Shown: positions 1 through 9,932 of the stretch, in pieces | How the letters are laid out: each line of letters starts with the position of its first letter | Numbering within the stretch: the stretch's first letter is position 1 | Assembly: GCA_019009955.1 (NCBI GenBank) | Contig: CM032229.1 | Coordinates: 195,663,001 to 195,727,000 of the forward strand | Length of the DNA stretch: 64,000 nucleotides | Reading direction: 5' to 3' | Source of the DNA: Riptortus pedestris | Taxonomy: Eukaryota > Arthropoda > Insecta > Hemiptera > Alydidae | Position numbers and translations under genes: made by a program | The notes under the pieces: model-generated | What the model saw: the letters and a program-made list of their open reading frames with translations, nothing else | Database searches by the model: none | Told to the model about the DNA's origin: nothing

Positions 1-206
1 TGGAGTTGCAAAGCCTTGTTTAATATTGCACACATAAATTGAATATTAGTGAAAACTGATATCCAATCATCACTTTCTCATTTCCTGGTGCGTATCCACA
101 ATCACCTCATCATGGCTCATTTATGTTAAAATAAAAATACAATACAAAGTGTATCAAATACTGAACAGTTTCAGTCTAAATTAGACAACATTTGTAAAAT
201 TAACTC
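1..206. other. Unassigned AT-rich stretch
   Basis: No recognisable gene, RNA or repeat is visible. It precedes the first unit of the 248-bp satellite and would lie inside NOP58 intron 5 if that gene continues to the left. Confidence 0.4.
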
Positions 207-1654
207 TCAGGTGTAGATCGGCCTGTACTTTGCTTTGTGACTGTGAGGTGCATGAATACACCAATCAGTGCATAAACAAAACCATTACTATCCGAGTCGA
301 ATGAGCACTAGGGAACAATATTATATATTAGCTAGCGACTCTTGCTCGGTATCTACAGCTTATTCCTTATTAGAATTAATACCTAGTGGAATGGAACACC
401 TGGTACACGATATAATGGTAACTTAAGACTAGGAGTGAATCTGAGAATAAATGCTCAGGTGTAGGTCGGCCTGTATTTTGCTTTGTGACTGAGAGGTGCA
501 TGAATACACCAATCAGTGCATAAACAAAACCATTACTATTCGAGTCGAATGAGCACTAGGGAACAATATTATATATTAGCTAGCGACTCTCGCTCGGGAT
601 CTACTGCTTATTATAATTAATACCTAGTGGAATGGAACACCTGGTACATGATATAATGGTAACTTAAGACTAGGAGTGAATCTGAGAATAAATGCTGAGG
701 TGTAGGTCGGCCTGTATTTTGCTTTGTGACTGTGAGGTGCATGAATACACCAATCAGTGCATAAACAAAACCATTACTATTCGAGTCGAATGAGCACTAG
801 GGAACAATATTATATATTAGCTAGCGACTCTTGCTCGGTATCTACAGCTTATTCCTTATTACAATTAATACCTAGTGGAATGGAACACCTGGTACACGAT
901 ATAATGGTAACTTAAGACTAGGAGTGAATCTGAGAATAAATGCTGAGGTGTAGGTCGGCCTGTATTTTGCTTTGTGACTGAGAGGTGCATGAATACACCA
1001 ATCAGTGCATAAACAAAACCATTACTATTCGAGTCGAATGAGCACTAGGGAACAATATTATATATTAGCTAGCGACTCTTGCTCGGTATCTACAGCTTAT
1101 TTCTTATTACAATTAATACCTAGTGGAATGGAACACCTAATACACGATATAATGGTAACTTAAGACTAGGAGTGAATCTGAGAATAAATGCTCAGGTGTA
1201 GGTCGGCCTGTATTTTGCTTTGTGACTGTGAGGTGCATGAATACACCAATCAGTGCATAAACAAAACCATTACTATTCGAGTCGAATGAGCACTAGGGAA
1301 CAATATTATATATTAGCTAGCGACTCTTGCTCGGTATCTACAGCTTATTCGTTATTACAATTAATACCTAGTGGAATGGAACACCTGGTACACGATATAA
1401 TGGTAACTTAAGACTAGGAGTGAATCTGAGAATAAATGCTGAGGTGTAGGTCGGCCTGTATTTTGCTTTGTGACTGTGAGGTGCATGAATACACCAATCA
1501 GTGCATAAACAAAACCATTACTATTCGAGTCGAATGAGCACTAGGGAACAATATTATATATTAGCTAGCGACTCTTGCTCGGTATCTACAGCTTATTCCT
1601 TATTACAATTAATACCTAGTGGAATGGAACACCTGGTACACGATATAATGGTAA
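207..1654. repeat. 248-bp satellite array, about six units
   Basis: The phrase GTCGGCCTGTATTTTGCTTT recurs at a spacing of 248 bp: GCCTG at about 221, 469, 710, 958, 1206 and 1454. The one 241-bp step reflects a short deletion in the second unit. Units are almost identical, so the array is young. Further single units lie at 3341-3582, 4960-5206 and 6687-6855. Each unit contains GCTAGCGACTCTTGCTCGG and an AT-rich end. No coding potential is shared across units. Confidence 0.93.
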
Positions 1655-1957
1655 CTTAAAGATAAGTGTCAACTTGAGACAAAATCTCGAGAGAAAGTCT
1701 CGAGATTGGTCTCAGGTTCTTGTCCATTTGAGATCTCTTGCGATATCGAGACTGGTGCAGGAGATTCGACGGAGACTTTAGTCTCGAGACCAAGACATTT
1801 GTGTGTCGACTTGAGACACATCTTGCAGAATTCTGTGTGACAACAAGATAGAGAATTATATTACCGTGATTATGATTGTGCCGTGAGAATTGATTGTTTG
1901 TGATTATAAGCATTTTTACTTTGAAAATTGGATTCGCATCAGGCCCAGCTTTTTTAA

Positions 1958-2233
1958 TTGCATATAAGACTGTACAAAAACGGAAAATTAAAAACAAAAA
2001 AAAAAGTGCTGGGTAAGAAATGGGTCATCGAATTAATTCGGGAACCGGTTCAACACTCATTAATGAGTTATGTTTTGGAGGATGCACATCAGTTTCTTAA
2101 TTTTATTCGGATGTCTGCAGTGAAATTCGAACAGCTATTAGATTTAATAAAACATCTGATTATCAAGCAATATATAAAATTGTGTGATGCAATTCCTGTT
2201 CATGACAGATTAATGGTCACAAATCACAATTGA
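1958..2233 (+). pseudogene. PIF/Harbinger transposase N-terminal fragment
   Basis: The 91-codon frame contains LEDAHQFLNFIRMSAVKFEQ followed by LLDLIKHLIIKQ and AIPVHDRLMV. This matches the segment before the first catalytic Asp in Harbinger (ALP1/HARBI1-like) nucleases, where a Phe-x-x-(F/Y)-x-R-M-S helix and an R-x-A-I-P-x-x-x-R-L step are usual. The frame stops before any DDE residue, so no catalytic centre is present. Copy 2 differs here by one T, which shifts the upstream frame; this copy keeps the longer conserved segment. Family assignment is from motif memory and moderately sure. Confidence 0.6.
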
Positions 2234-2461
2234 ATTTTTTCACCATTTCTTCATATGATCTAATTTTCAAATCTCGATTCCTGTATAATTTGTGTTTAAT
2301 ATGCCACAAAAATTCCTTTTTCTCGTAAAGATTTATCAAATTGAAAAAAAAAAGACCCCAAAAATCGCAATCTGCTAAGCAAGTCTCAGACTGAGGTCTC
2401 AGCTGTTCCAACATTGTCGGAAGACTTGAGGCCGACAGCAGAGATGAGCCTGTGACAAATC

Positions 2462-3310
2462 CTCTCTCAGAGACTAGTACCCTCCGCTCTCCAAGACCCC
2501 TCTCAGACCCAGATACATTTGAGAGGCAAGACTCGAGACAGCTCTAGAGACTAGTACCCTCCGCTCTCCGAGACCCCTCTCAGACCCAGATACATTTGAG
2601 AGGCAAGACTCGAGACTGCTCTAGAGACTAGTACTCTCCGCTCTCCGAGACCCCTCTCAGACCAAGATACATTTGAGAGGCAAGACTCGAGACTGCTCTA
2701 GAGACTAGTACTCTCCGCTCTCCGAGACCCCTCTCAGACCCAGATACATTGGAGAGGCAAGACTCGAGACTGCTCTAGAGACTAGTACTCTCCGCTCTCC
2801 GAGACCCCTCTCAGACCCAGATACATTTGAGAGGCAAGACTCGAGACTGCTCTAGAGACTAGTACTCTCCGCTCTCCGAGACCCCTCTCAGACCAAGATA
2901 CATTTGAGAGGCAAGACTCGAGACTGCTCTAGAGACTAGTACTCTCCGCTCTCCAAGACCCCTCTCAGACCAAGATACATTTGAGAGGCAAGACTCGAGA
3001 CTGCTCTAGAGGCTAGTACTCACCGCTCTCCGAGACCCCTCTCAGACCCAGATACATTTGAGAGGCAAGACTCGAGACAGCTCTAGAGACTAGTACTTTC
3101 CGCTCTCCGAGACCCCTCTCAGACCCAGATACATTTGAGAGGCAAGACTCGAGACAGCTCTAGAGACTAGTACTCTCCGCTCTCCGAGACCCCTCTCAGA
3201 CCCAGATACATTTGAGAGGCAAGACTCGAGACAGCTCTAGAGACTAGTACTCTCCGCTCTCCAAGACCCCTCTCAGACCAAGATACATTCGAGAGGCAAG
3301 ACTTGAGACT
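2462..3310. repeat. 77-bp tandem array, 11 units (copy 1)
   Basis: CCGCTCTCC recurs at 2484, 2561, 2638 and every 77 bp up to 3254, with only scattered substitutions. Each unit carries several GAGAC/GTCTC-like words that also occur at the ends of the surrounding Harbinger-derived element. The array may therefore have grown from subterminal transposase-binding-like sequence; that is an inference. Confidence 0.93.
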
Positions 3311-3340
3311 ATTTTGTCTCAAGTGGTCATTTAGCTTCAG

Positions 3341-3582
3341 GCTAGGAGTGAATTTGCGAATAAATGCTGAGGTGTAGGTCGGCCTGTATTTTGCTTTGTG
3401 ACTGAGAGGTGCATGAATACACCAATCAGTGCATAAACAAAACCATTACTATCCGAGTCGAATGAGCACTAGGGAACAATATTATATATTAGCTAGCGAC
3501 TCTTGCTCGGTATCTACAGCTTATTCCTTATTACAATTAATACCTAGTGGAATGGAACACCTGGTACACGATATAATGGTAA
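3341..3582. repeat. Single 248-bp satellite unit between the two Harbinger-derived copies
   Basis: It begins GCTAGGAGTGAATTTGCG and ends GGTAACTTA, matching one full satellite unit. It separates the two insert-bearing blocks and shows that satellite plus insert was duplicated together. Confidence 0.9.
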
Positions 3583-3947
3583 CTTAAAGATAAGTGTCAA
3601 CTTGAGACAAAATCTCGAGAGAAAGTCTCGAGATTGGTCTCAGGTTCTTGTCCATTTGAGATCTCTTGCGATATCGAGACTGGTGCAGGAGATTCGACGG
3701 AGACTTTAGTCTCGAGACCAAGACATTTGTGTGTCGACTTGAGACACATCTTGCAGAATTCTGTGTGACAACAAGATAGAGAATTATATTACCGTGATTA
3801 TGATTGTGCCGTGAGAATTGATTGTTTGTGATTATAAGCATTTTTACTTTGAAAATTGGATTCGCATCAGGCCCAGCTTTTTTAATTGCATATAAGACTG
3901 TACAAAAACGGAAAATTAAAAACAAAAAAAAAAGTGCTGGGTAAGAA

Positions 3948-4160
3948 ATGGGTCATCGAATTAATTCGGGAACCGGTTCAACACTCATTAATGAGTTATG
4001 TTTGGAGGATGCACATCAGTTTCTTAATTTTATTCGGATGTCTGCAGTGAAATTCGAACAGCTATTAGATTTAATAAAACATCTGATTATCAAGCAATAT
4101 ATAAAATTGTGTGATGCAATTCCTGTTCATGACAGATTAATGGTCACAAATCACAATTGA
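3948..4160 (+). pseudogene. Harbinger transposase fragment, frameshifted copy
   Basis: From LEDAHQFLNFIRMSAVKFEQ onward the reading frame is identical to 1958-2233. Loss of one T in a TTTT run changes the residues upstream, so the first ~20 codons are out of the ancestral frame. There is no DDE domain. Confidence 0.55.
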
Positions 4161-4391
4161 ATTTTTTCACCATTTCTTCATATGATCTAATTTTCAAATC
4201 TCGATTCCTGTATAATTTGTGTTTAATATGCCACAAAAATTCCTTTTTCTCGTAAAGATTTATCAAATTGAAAAAAAAAAGACCCCAAAAATCGCAATCT
4301 GCTAAGCAAGTCTCAGACTGAGGTCTCAGCTGTTCCAACATTGTCGGAAGACTTGAGGCCGACAGCAGAGATGAGCCTGTGACAAATCCTC

Positions 4392-4930
4392 TCTCAGAGA
4401 CTAGTACCCTCCGCTCTCCAAGACCCCTCTCAGACCCAGATACATTTGAGAGGCAAGACTCGAGACTGCTCTAGAGACTAGTACTCTCCGCTCTCCGAGA
4501 CCCCTCTCAGACCCAGATACATTTGAGAGGCAAGACTCGAGACTGCTCTAGAGACTAGTACTCTCCGCTCTCCGAGACCCCTCTCAGACCCAGATACATT
4601 TGAGAGGCAAGACTCGAGACTGCTCTAGAGACTAGTACTCTCCGCTCTCCGAGACCCCTCTCAGACCAAGATACATTTGAGAGGCAAGACTCGAGACTGC
4701 TCTAGAGACTAGTACTCTCCGCTCTCCGAGACCCCTCTCAGACCCAGATACATTTGAGAGGCAAGACTCGAGACTGCTCTAGAGACTAGTACTCTCCGCT
4801 CTCCGAGACCCCTCTCAGACCCAGATACATTTGAGAGGCAAGACTCGAGACAGCTCTAGAGACTAGTACTCTCCGCTCTCCAAGACCCCTCTCAGACCAA
4901 GATACATTCGAGAGGCAAGACTTGAGACTA
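4392..4930. repeat. 77-bp tandem array, 7 units (copy 2)
   Basis: CCGCTCTCC recurs at 4411, 4488, 4565, 4642, 4719, 4796 and 4873, exactly 77 bp apart. Same unit as 2462-3310. The unit-number difference (7 versus 11) points to slippage or unequal exchange after duplication of the block. Confidence 0.93.
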
Positions 4931-4959
4931 TTTTGTCTCAAGTGGTCATTTAGCTTCAG

Positions 4960-5206
4960 GCTAGGAGTGAATTTGCGAATAAATGCTGAGGTGTAGGTCG
5001 GCCTGTATTTTGCTTTGTGACTGAGAGGTGCATGAATACACCAATCAGTGCATAAACAAAACCATTACTATCCGAGTCGAATGAGCACTAGGGAACAATA
5101 TTATATATTAGCTAGCGACTCTTGCTCGGTATCTACAGCTTATTCCTTATTACAATTAATACCTAGTGGAATGGAACACCTGGTACACGATATAATGGTA
5201 ACTTAA
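4960..5206. repeat. Terminal 248-bp satellite unit
   Basis: A full unit from GCTAGGAGTGAATTTGCG to GGTAACTTAAG, followed by a degraded start of another (GGCTAGGAATGAATTTGAG) that passes into unrelated sequence. Confidence 0.88.
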
Positions 5207-5514
5207 GGCTAGGAATGAATTTGAGAATTATAGAACCAATCTTGTTAAATGTTCGATTTTCTGCAATAGTTTTTCTATTTGTTTTTTTGGTAACTCGATT
5301 ATTAAGCATTAAATGATCCAACTCATAATTACAAAGATATTTGGAATTTTCTAATTCCCTCTTTCTCTAAACCACCACTATTCGAGCTTCGATTTCAGCT
5401 TATAACATATATAACCTTTAGTGTTAACTGAAATGGCTAAGTATCGAGTATGGTATAGAACAAATAATCATTTTTGAGTAAAGAATGAAAAATCTTAAAT
5501 GATGATTTCATCAT
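5207..5514. other. Unassigned intronic or intergenic DNA
   Basis: AT-rich sequence with no open frame, RNA gene or repeat that I recognise. Confidence 0.4.
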
Positions 5515-6092
5515 TTGATGTATGTGCATGTCTCTCACAAAGTAATAGTTCAATGAAAACCATATTCAGTATTTAACCTTGGAATAAGTGGTTGATTATA
5601 TAACAGCTTATTGTCAATATGACATGAGTAGGATGGGGGTTACTGATGAACGAAAACTAAAATATGGAAATATCTTGGCTAATATTCAATATAGAGAAAA
5701 CATGTGTATAACAACATTTATAGAACATTACATTTGCAATAAGATTGACTCTATAAAATGTTTCGATCCGATACACAACAACGGAGTTATTTATTTCAAA
5801 ATTCTCTCTCTCTCTCTCAACCCCCTCCCGTCTAATTTTAGCCGTCAACTAACTTGATCATCAATTTTAAATAAAACGTTTAAATATAGAGTTTGGTAAC
5901 GATTAGAAAAATATTGCAACTGTTGGAGCGTTAACAGGCAAATCTATGTATATATACAAAATTTCAAACCGACTTCATTTTAGTTATCTCCAGGTTAGGA
6001 TCGATGGAGATTTGAAGAAATATTTCAGAAATCCCGTCATGAGGACAACCTCAACAGCAGATTTCCCTTGAGAGAAATCTGCTAAAAGGTCT
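5515..6092 (+). mobile_element. Family M non-autonomous element, 5'-truncated copy
   Basis: The segment runs in parallel with 46190-46757: CATGAGTAGGATGGG, ACAACATTTATAGAA, ATTGCAACTGTTGGAGCGTTAACAG and then GGATCGATGGAGATTTGAAG. It ends in the hairpin AGCAGATTTCCC/GAGAAATCTGCTAAAA. That is the same 3' end as at 46757 and 63568. A CT microsatellite interrupts the middle. Confidence 0.7.
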
Positions 6093-6686
6093 CAAATAGC
6101 TTCAATGTACCTTTAATATATATAAATATATAAGCTTGCAATTTTTTTTTTATTGCCCCACCCCCTTTTTTGTCCAATCAATCAAAACGGAAAGTGCACA
6201 ACTAGATGGTGCAACTGCCATTAATATAAAATTTCAATATTGCAAGACAAATTGTTCATGTTGCGAGATACATACGTACATACTGACAGTATACTGAAAA
6301 CGAAATGGGTTCAGGGAAAGTTAAAAGAGAAAATTCCATTCAAATATGAAAACCTAGTATTTTCATGATTACAATGCTTTGTTTACTTGATCGATTGTGG
6401 ACGGGATGTGTGTATACTAGTTCCGAATGGCACTCAACTCCGGGGCAGGATCAATGGATTTTATACAATTTTGAAAAATCATGTCATATGCACAAGCTGA
6501 ATAACTGACAGCTCCGAACGGAATCAATTTATCAAAGTGACAATAGAACCACAGATTTGAGAAGGAGCTGGCTAATAGAAAGGTTTTACACTCGTACAAT
6601 ATCTCCAGCAAGAATAGCCTTATTCAAAACAAAAACTAATGTAAATTCCAGCTCTTTTACCCACTTCTACATTATAAAAAACCAGT
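6093..6686. other. Unassigned DNA
   Basis: No supported gene. Short open frames near 6417-6611 (minus) and 6557-6778 (plus) have no recognisable motif, and the latter runs into the satellite unit. Confidence 0.4.
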
Positions 6687-6855
6687 ATAAGTTGGCCTGT
6701 ATTTTGCTTTGTGACTGTGAGGTGCATGAATACACCAATCAGTGCATAAACAAAACCATTACTATTCGAGTCGAATGAGCACTAGGGAACAATATTATAT
6801 ATTAGCTAGCGACTCTTGCTCGGTATCTACTGCTTATTCCTTATTACAATTAATA
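6687..6855. repeat. Truncated 248-bp satellite unit
   Basis: Starts GTTGGCCTGTATTTTGC and follows the satellite to TTATTACAATTAAT. About two thirds of a unit is present, isolated 1.5 kb from the main array and only ~215 bp from NOP58 exon 5. Confidence 0.88.
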
Positions 6856-6924
6856 TAAAATAATTAAGATTAATTTCCTTCTGAATTTTCTCCAGGTGGA
6901 TTCAGAAAGGTCATAAATAAAGGA

Positions 6925-7051
<127 letters not shown>

Positions 7052-7069
7052 TAGAGAAGGAGGACTGAC

Positions 7070-7269
7070 CTATGAGCTTGATAACTCGAGCGAATACAAT
7101 ATGATCGGTGATGATTTTGCCGAGCTCAGGGAAGTGCCAGCCATACCATTCCCTGCATTTCATCACATAGTTATTCAGCTCCTTATCCAGTTCATCAAGG
7201 AGCCCAATTGCATGAACCACCATTGTATCCACTTTGTCAGGTGAGAACTTCAACTTATATCGAGACAGG
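7070..7269 (-). CDS. NOP58: NOP58 exon 5
   Basis: 200 bp encoding [49 protein letters not shown] and [11 protein letters not shown]. Acceptor GTTGCAG precedes 7269; donor GTCAGT follows 7070. A GA/CT microsatellite starts 23 bp into the next intron. Confidence 0.95.
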
Positions 7270-8391
7270 CTGCAACATCATATATAAAGTTAGATTTCGA
7301 TTATAATTTATTTTATATCACCTTCAAATATAGTTTGTATGTCATTACATTAAAAAAAGAAACTAGGAAAGGGGCTACACCTCCTTATTGCAAGTGATGC
7401 CTTGGGGATCAGATCTGGGTTCACCCTCATCATTACTGATTTTTAATTGCCCATGTATTTTGCAGTCACGTTATTCTTATTGTAACACATTAGACGTCAT
7501 CGCTACAAAATAAAAATGCCCCCCCCCCCTCGGTGAGGAAAGAACATATTTCATATGTGATATAATTCGATGAAAAGAAAAAGAAATATTTCAACTAACT
7601 ATCTGACAAAAAATGAAATGTTCATAAAAACATTTTTAAAAAGAGAAGATATTGACATAAAATTGTTTAAATAAATTGATTTAATTATGAAATTGTTGTC
7701 ATGAAATGGCCCATGAATATACATTATAATAAACTGTTCAACATTAAGTTTGTAAGTAGCGGAAGCAGAGAATCGACTTTTAAGGTGATATTAAAATAGA
7801 CAAAGTTTCAATAAGTAAAAATATAATATAAATAAAAAATAAAAAGAAGAATCAATTCTGTGATTATCTGGCAGATTTACACATTGTTCCCATATAAAAG
7901 TGTCTAAACCAATAATTTAAGTAATTCGAAATACCAATAATTAAAAGAAACCAAATTATACAATTTCAAAATTCAATCAGATTAAAGAAAATTTGGGCAA
8001 TAAATAGCAGAGGCTGAACATGTAAACCACTCCCTGCAGAAAATTGCTTTATTTAGATAGCATACTTAGCCTCCCAAGACACCTATTAGATAAAGATATC
8101 AACATTTGATGGTGGTTATAGTTGCCAGAGAGAGGCACATTTTAATTAACCATCAAGTTAAAACTCAAAGATGAGCTAGAAGAGCATAATTAGACAAATC
8201 TCATTGAAATTGCTCATGTTGGAATCGATTCAAAATAAGGCATTTTAGCAGATTTCCCTTAAGAAAAATCAGCTATTGAGGTCGTACTCATGACGAGATT
8301 TTAGACATTTTTCTTGAAATAGTCGTAGGTCCTAACTAGGAGATGACGAGAATAAGGTCTGTTTAAAATTGTATGTGTGTGTGTATGTATG

Positions 8392-8482
<91 letters not shown>

Positions 8483-9860
8483 GTAAGTTCTGTTTGTACA
8501 TTGATTTTTTTCTCTAAATTTCACGATACTTTTTCATTTCACATGCCATAGACACAATTATCTGCAATTTGTAGCTTTGGTGTCTGTTTGTTTGTTACCT
8601 TTTCACTCATAAACGGCAGAACCGAATTTAATGAAACTTGGTCAGTATATTACTACACAGGAGTGGGGGATATAAGGGAGGCCTGAAATTAAAAATAGCG
8701 ATACTTCATTTCGTAATGCTTTTTCCGCAAATATGCACATAACAAAAGTTGTTTATTTTGTTATTTAGAGTAACTTTTGTTATATACACTTTTGAAGTAT
8801 ACCTAAGTATAAATGAGTTATACGCTAAAAACTATAGCGGGAGTCAACAATTTTATTTGGCACAAAAGACTCTACTGAGCTAAACAAAACTCGGTATGTT
8901 AATTAGCATTAACTCCTCCATGATAATAAGCTGTACCAACATTTTTAGGGAAGAGGACGAGAGGGGGTTGTAAGGGAGGCCTCAAATTAAAAATAGCGAC
9001 ATTTAGTTTCCTGGTCGTTTTTCGGCAAATATATATGTGACGAAAATTGTTTATTTTGTTATTTAGAGTAACATTTGTTACAATCATTTTTTTATCGTAT
9101 AAAAAAGTGTAAACGAGATATACACTAAAAACTAAAGTCGGAGTCAACAATTTTAAAGGCCTTAAAAGTCTGAACCGGACTCAATGAAACTCTGTATGTA
9201 ATTTAGTATTAAAACCTCCCTGATTATAAGCAATATTAAAATTTCCACGTACAAACAGGAATGGGGGTTATAAAAGAAGTCTGAAATGAAAAATTGTGAT
9301 AATTCGATTCCTATTAGTTTCTCGGCAAACATGCACATAACAAAAGTTGTTTACTTTGTCATTTAAAGTAGCTTTCATTATATACAGTTTTGTTGTATAC
9401 GAACTATAAATGAGGTATACGTTAAAAACTAGCGGGTATGAACAATTTTATTGATCACTAATGACTAAACTGAACTTAAAAAAATTCGATATGTGATTTA
9501 GCATTAACTCTTTTATATTCTATTATAAGCTATATAAAATTTTTTATGGACGACTTAGAGTGGTGGGTTGTAAGGGAGGCTTTATATGAAAAATTGCCGT
9601 ACTTTGTTCCCTATTGGGTTTTCGATGAACATATTTTTATTTAGAGTAACTTTTGTTGCATTCACGGATTGACCTGTAAACACAGATATATGTTAAAATT
9701 ATAACGGGAGTCATTAATTTTATTAGTACTTATTTAAGTGATAGCAGATTTAGGGAAATCAGCTATTGGGGTCATACTCATGACGCGAATTTCGAAATTT
9801 TTCTTCAAATGTCCATCGATCCTATCCAAGAGATGACGAAAATGAGGTCTGTTCAAAACA

Positions 9861-9932
<72 letters not shown>

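Larger units (their letters stand above)
1655..3335 (+). mobile_element. Harbinger-derived element, copy 1, inside the 248-bp satellite
   Basis: The block interrupts a 248-bp satellite unit. It starts near AAGATAAGTGTCAACTTGAG and ends near GTCTCAAGTGGTCATT, so the ends share the inverted motif ACTTGAGACAAAAT. Inside are a remnant of a PIF/Harbinger-type transposase (1958-2233) and eleven 77-bp tandem repeats. TTA/TAA-like bases flank both ends, as Harbinger target duplications would, but exact ends are uncertain. The second copy (3583-4954) sits at the same satellite position, so the pair arose by amplification of the satellite plus insert, not by two insertions. Confidence 0.6.
3583..4954 (+). 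mobile_element. Harbinger-derived element, copy 2
   Basis: Nearly identical to 1655-3335 from its first base through the transposase remnant. It differs mainly by having seven instead of eleven 77-bp units (about 305 bp shorter) and by a one-base deletion near 4001. The right end GTCTCAAGTGGTCATTTAGC is the same as in copy 1. Confidence 0.6.

Noticed and set aside
1656..1997. 113-codon minus-strand frame (and its copy at 3584-3925)
   Set aside because: It overlaps the element terminus, has no known motif, and is duplicated only because the block is duplicated.
2217..2414. 65-codon minus-strand frame (copy at 4144-4341)
   Set aside because: Opposite strand to the transposase remnant, no motif, likely a shadow.
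8301..8551. Open frames of Tyr-Ile repeats on both strands
   Set aside because: They are translations of the (TA)n microsatellite.
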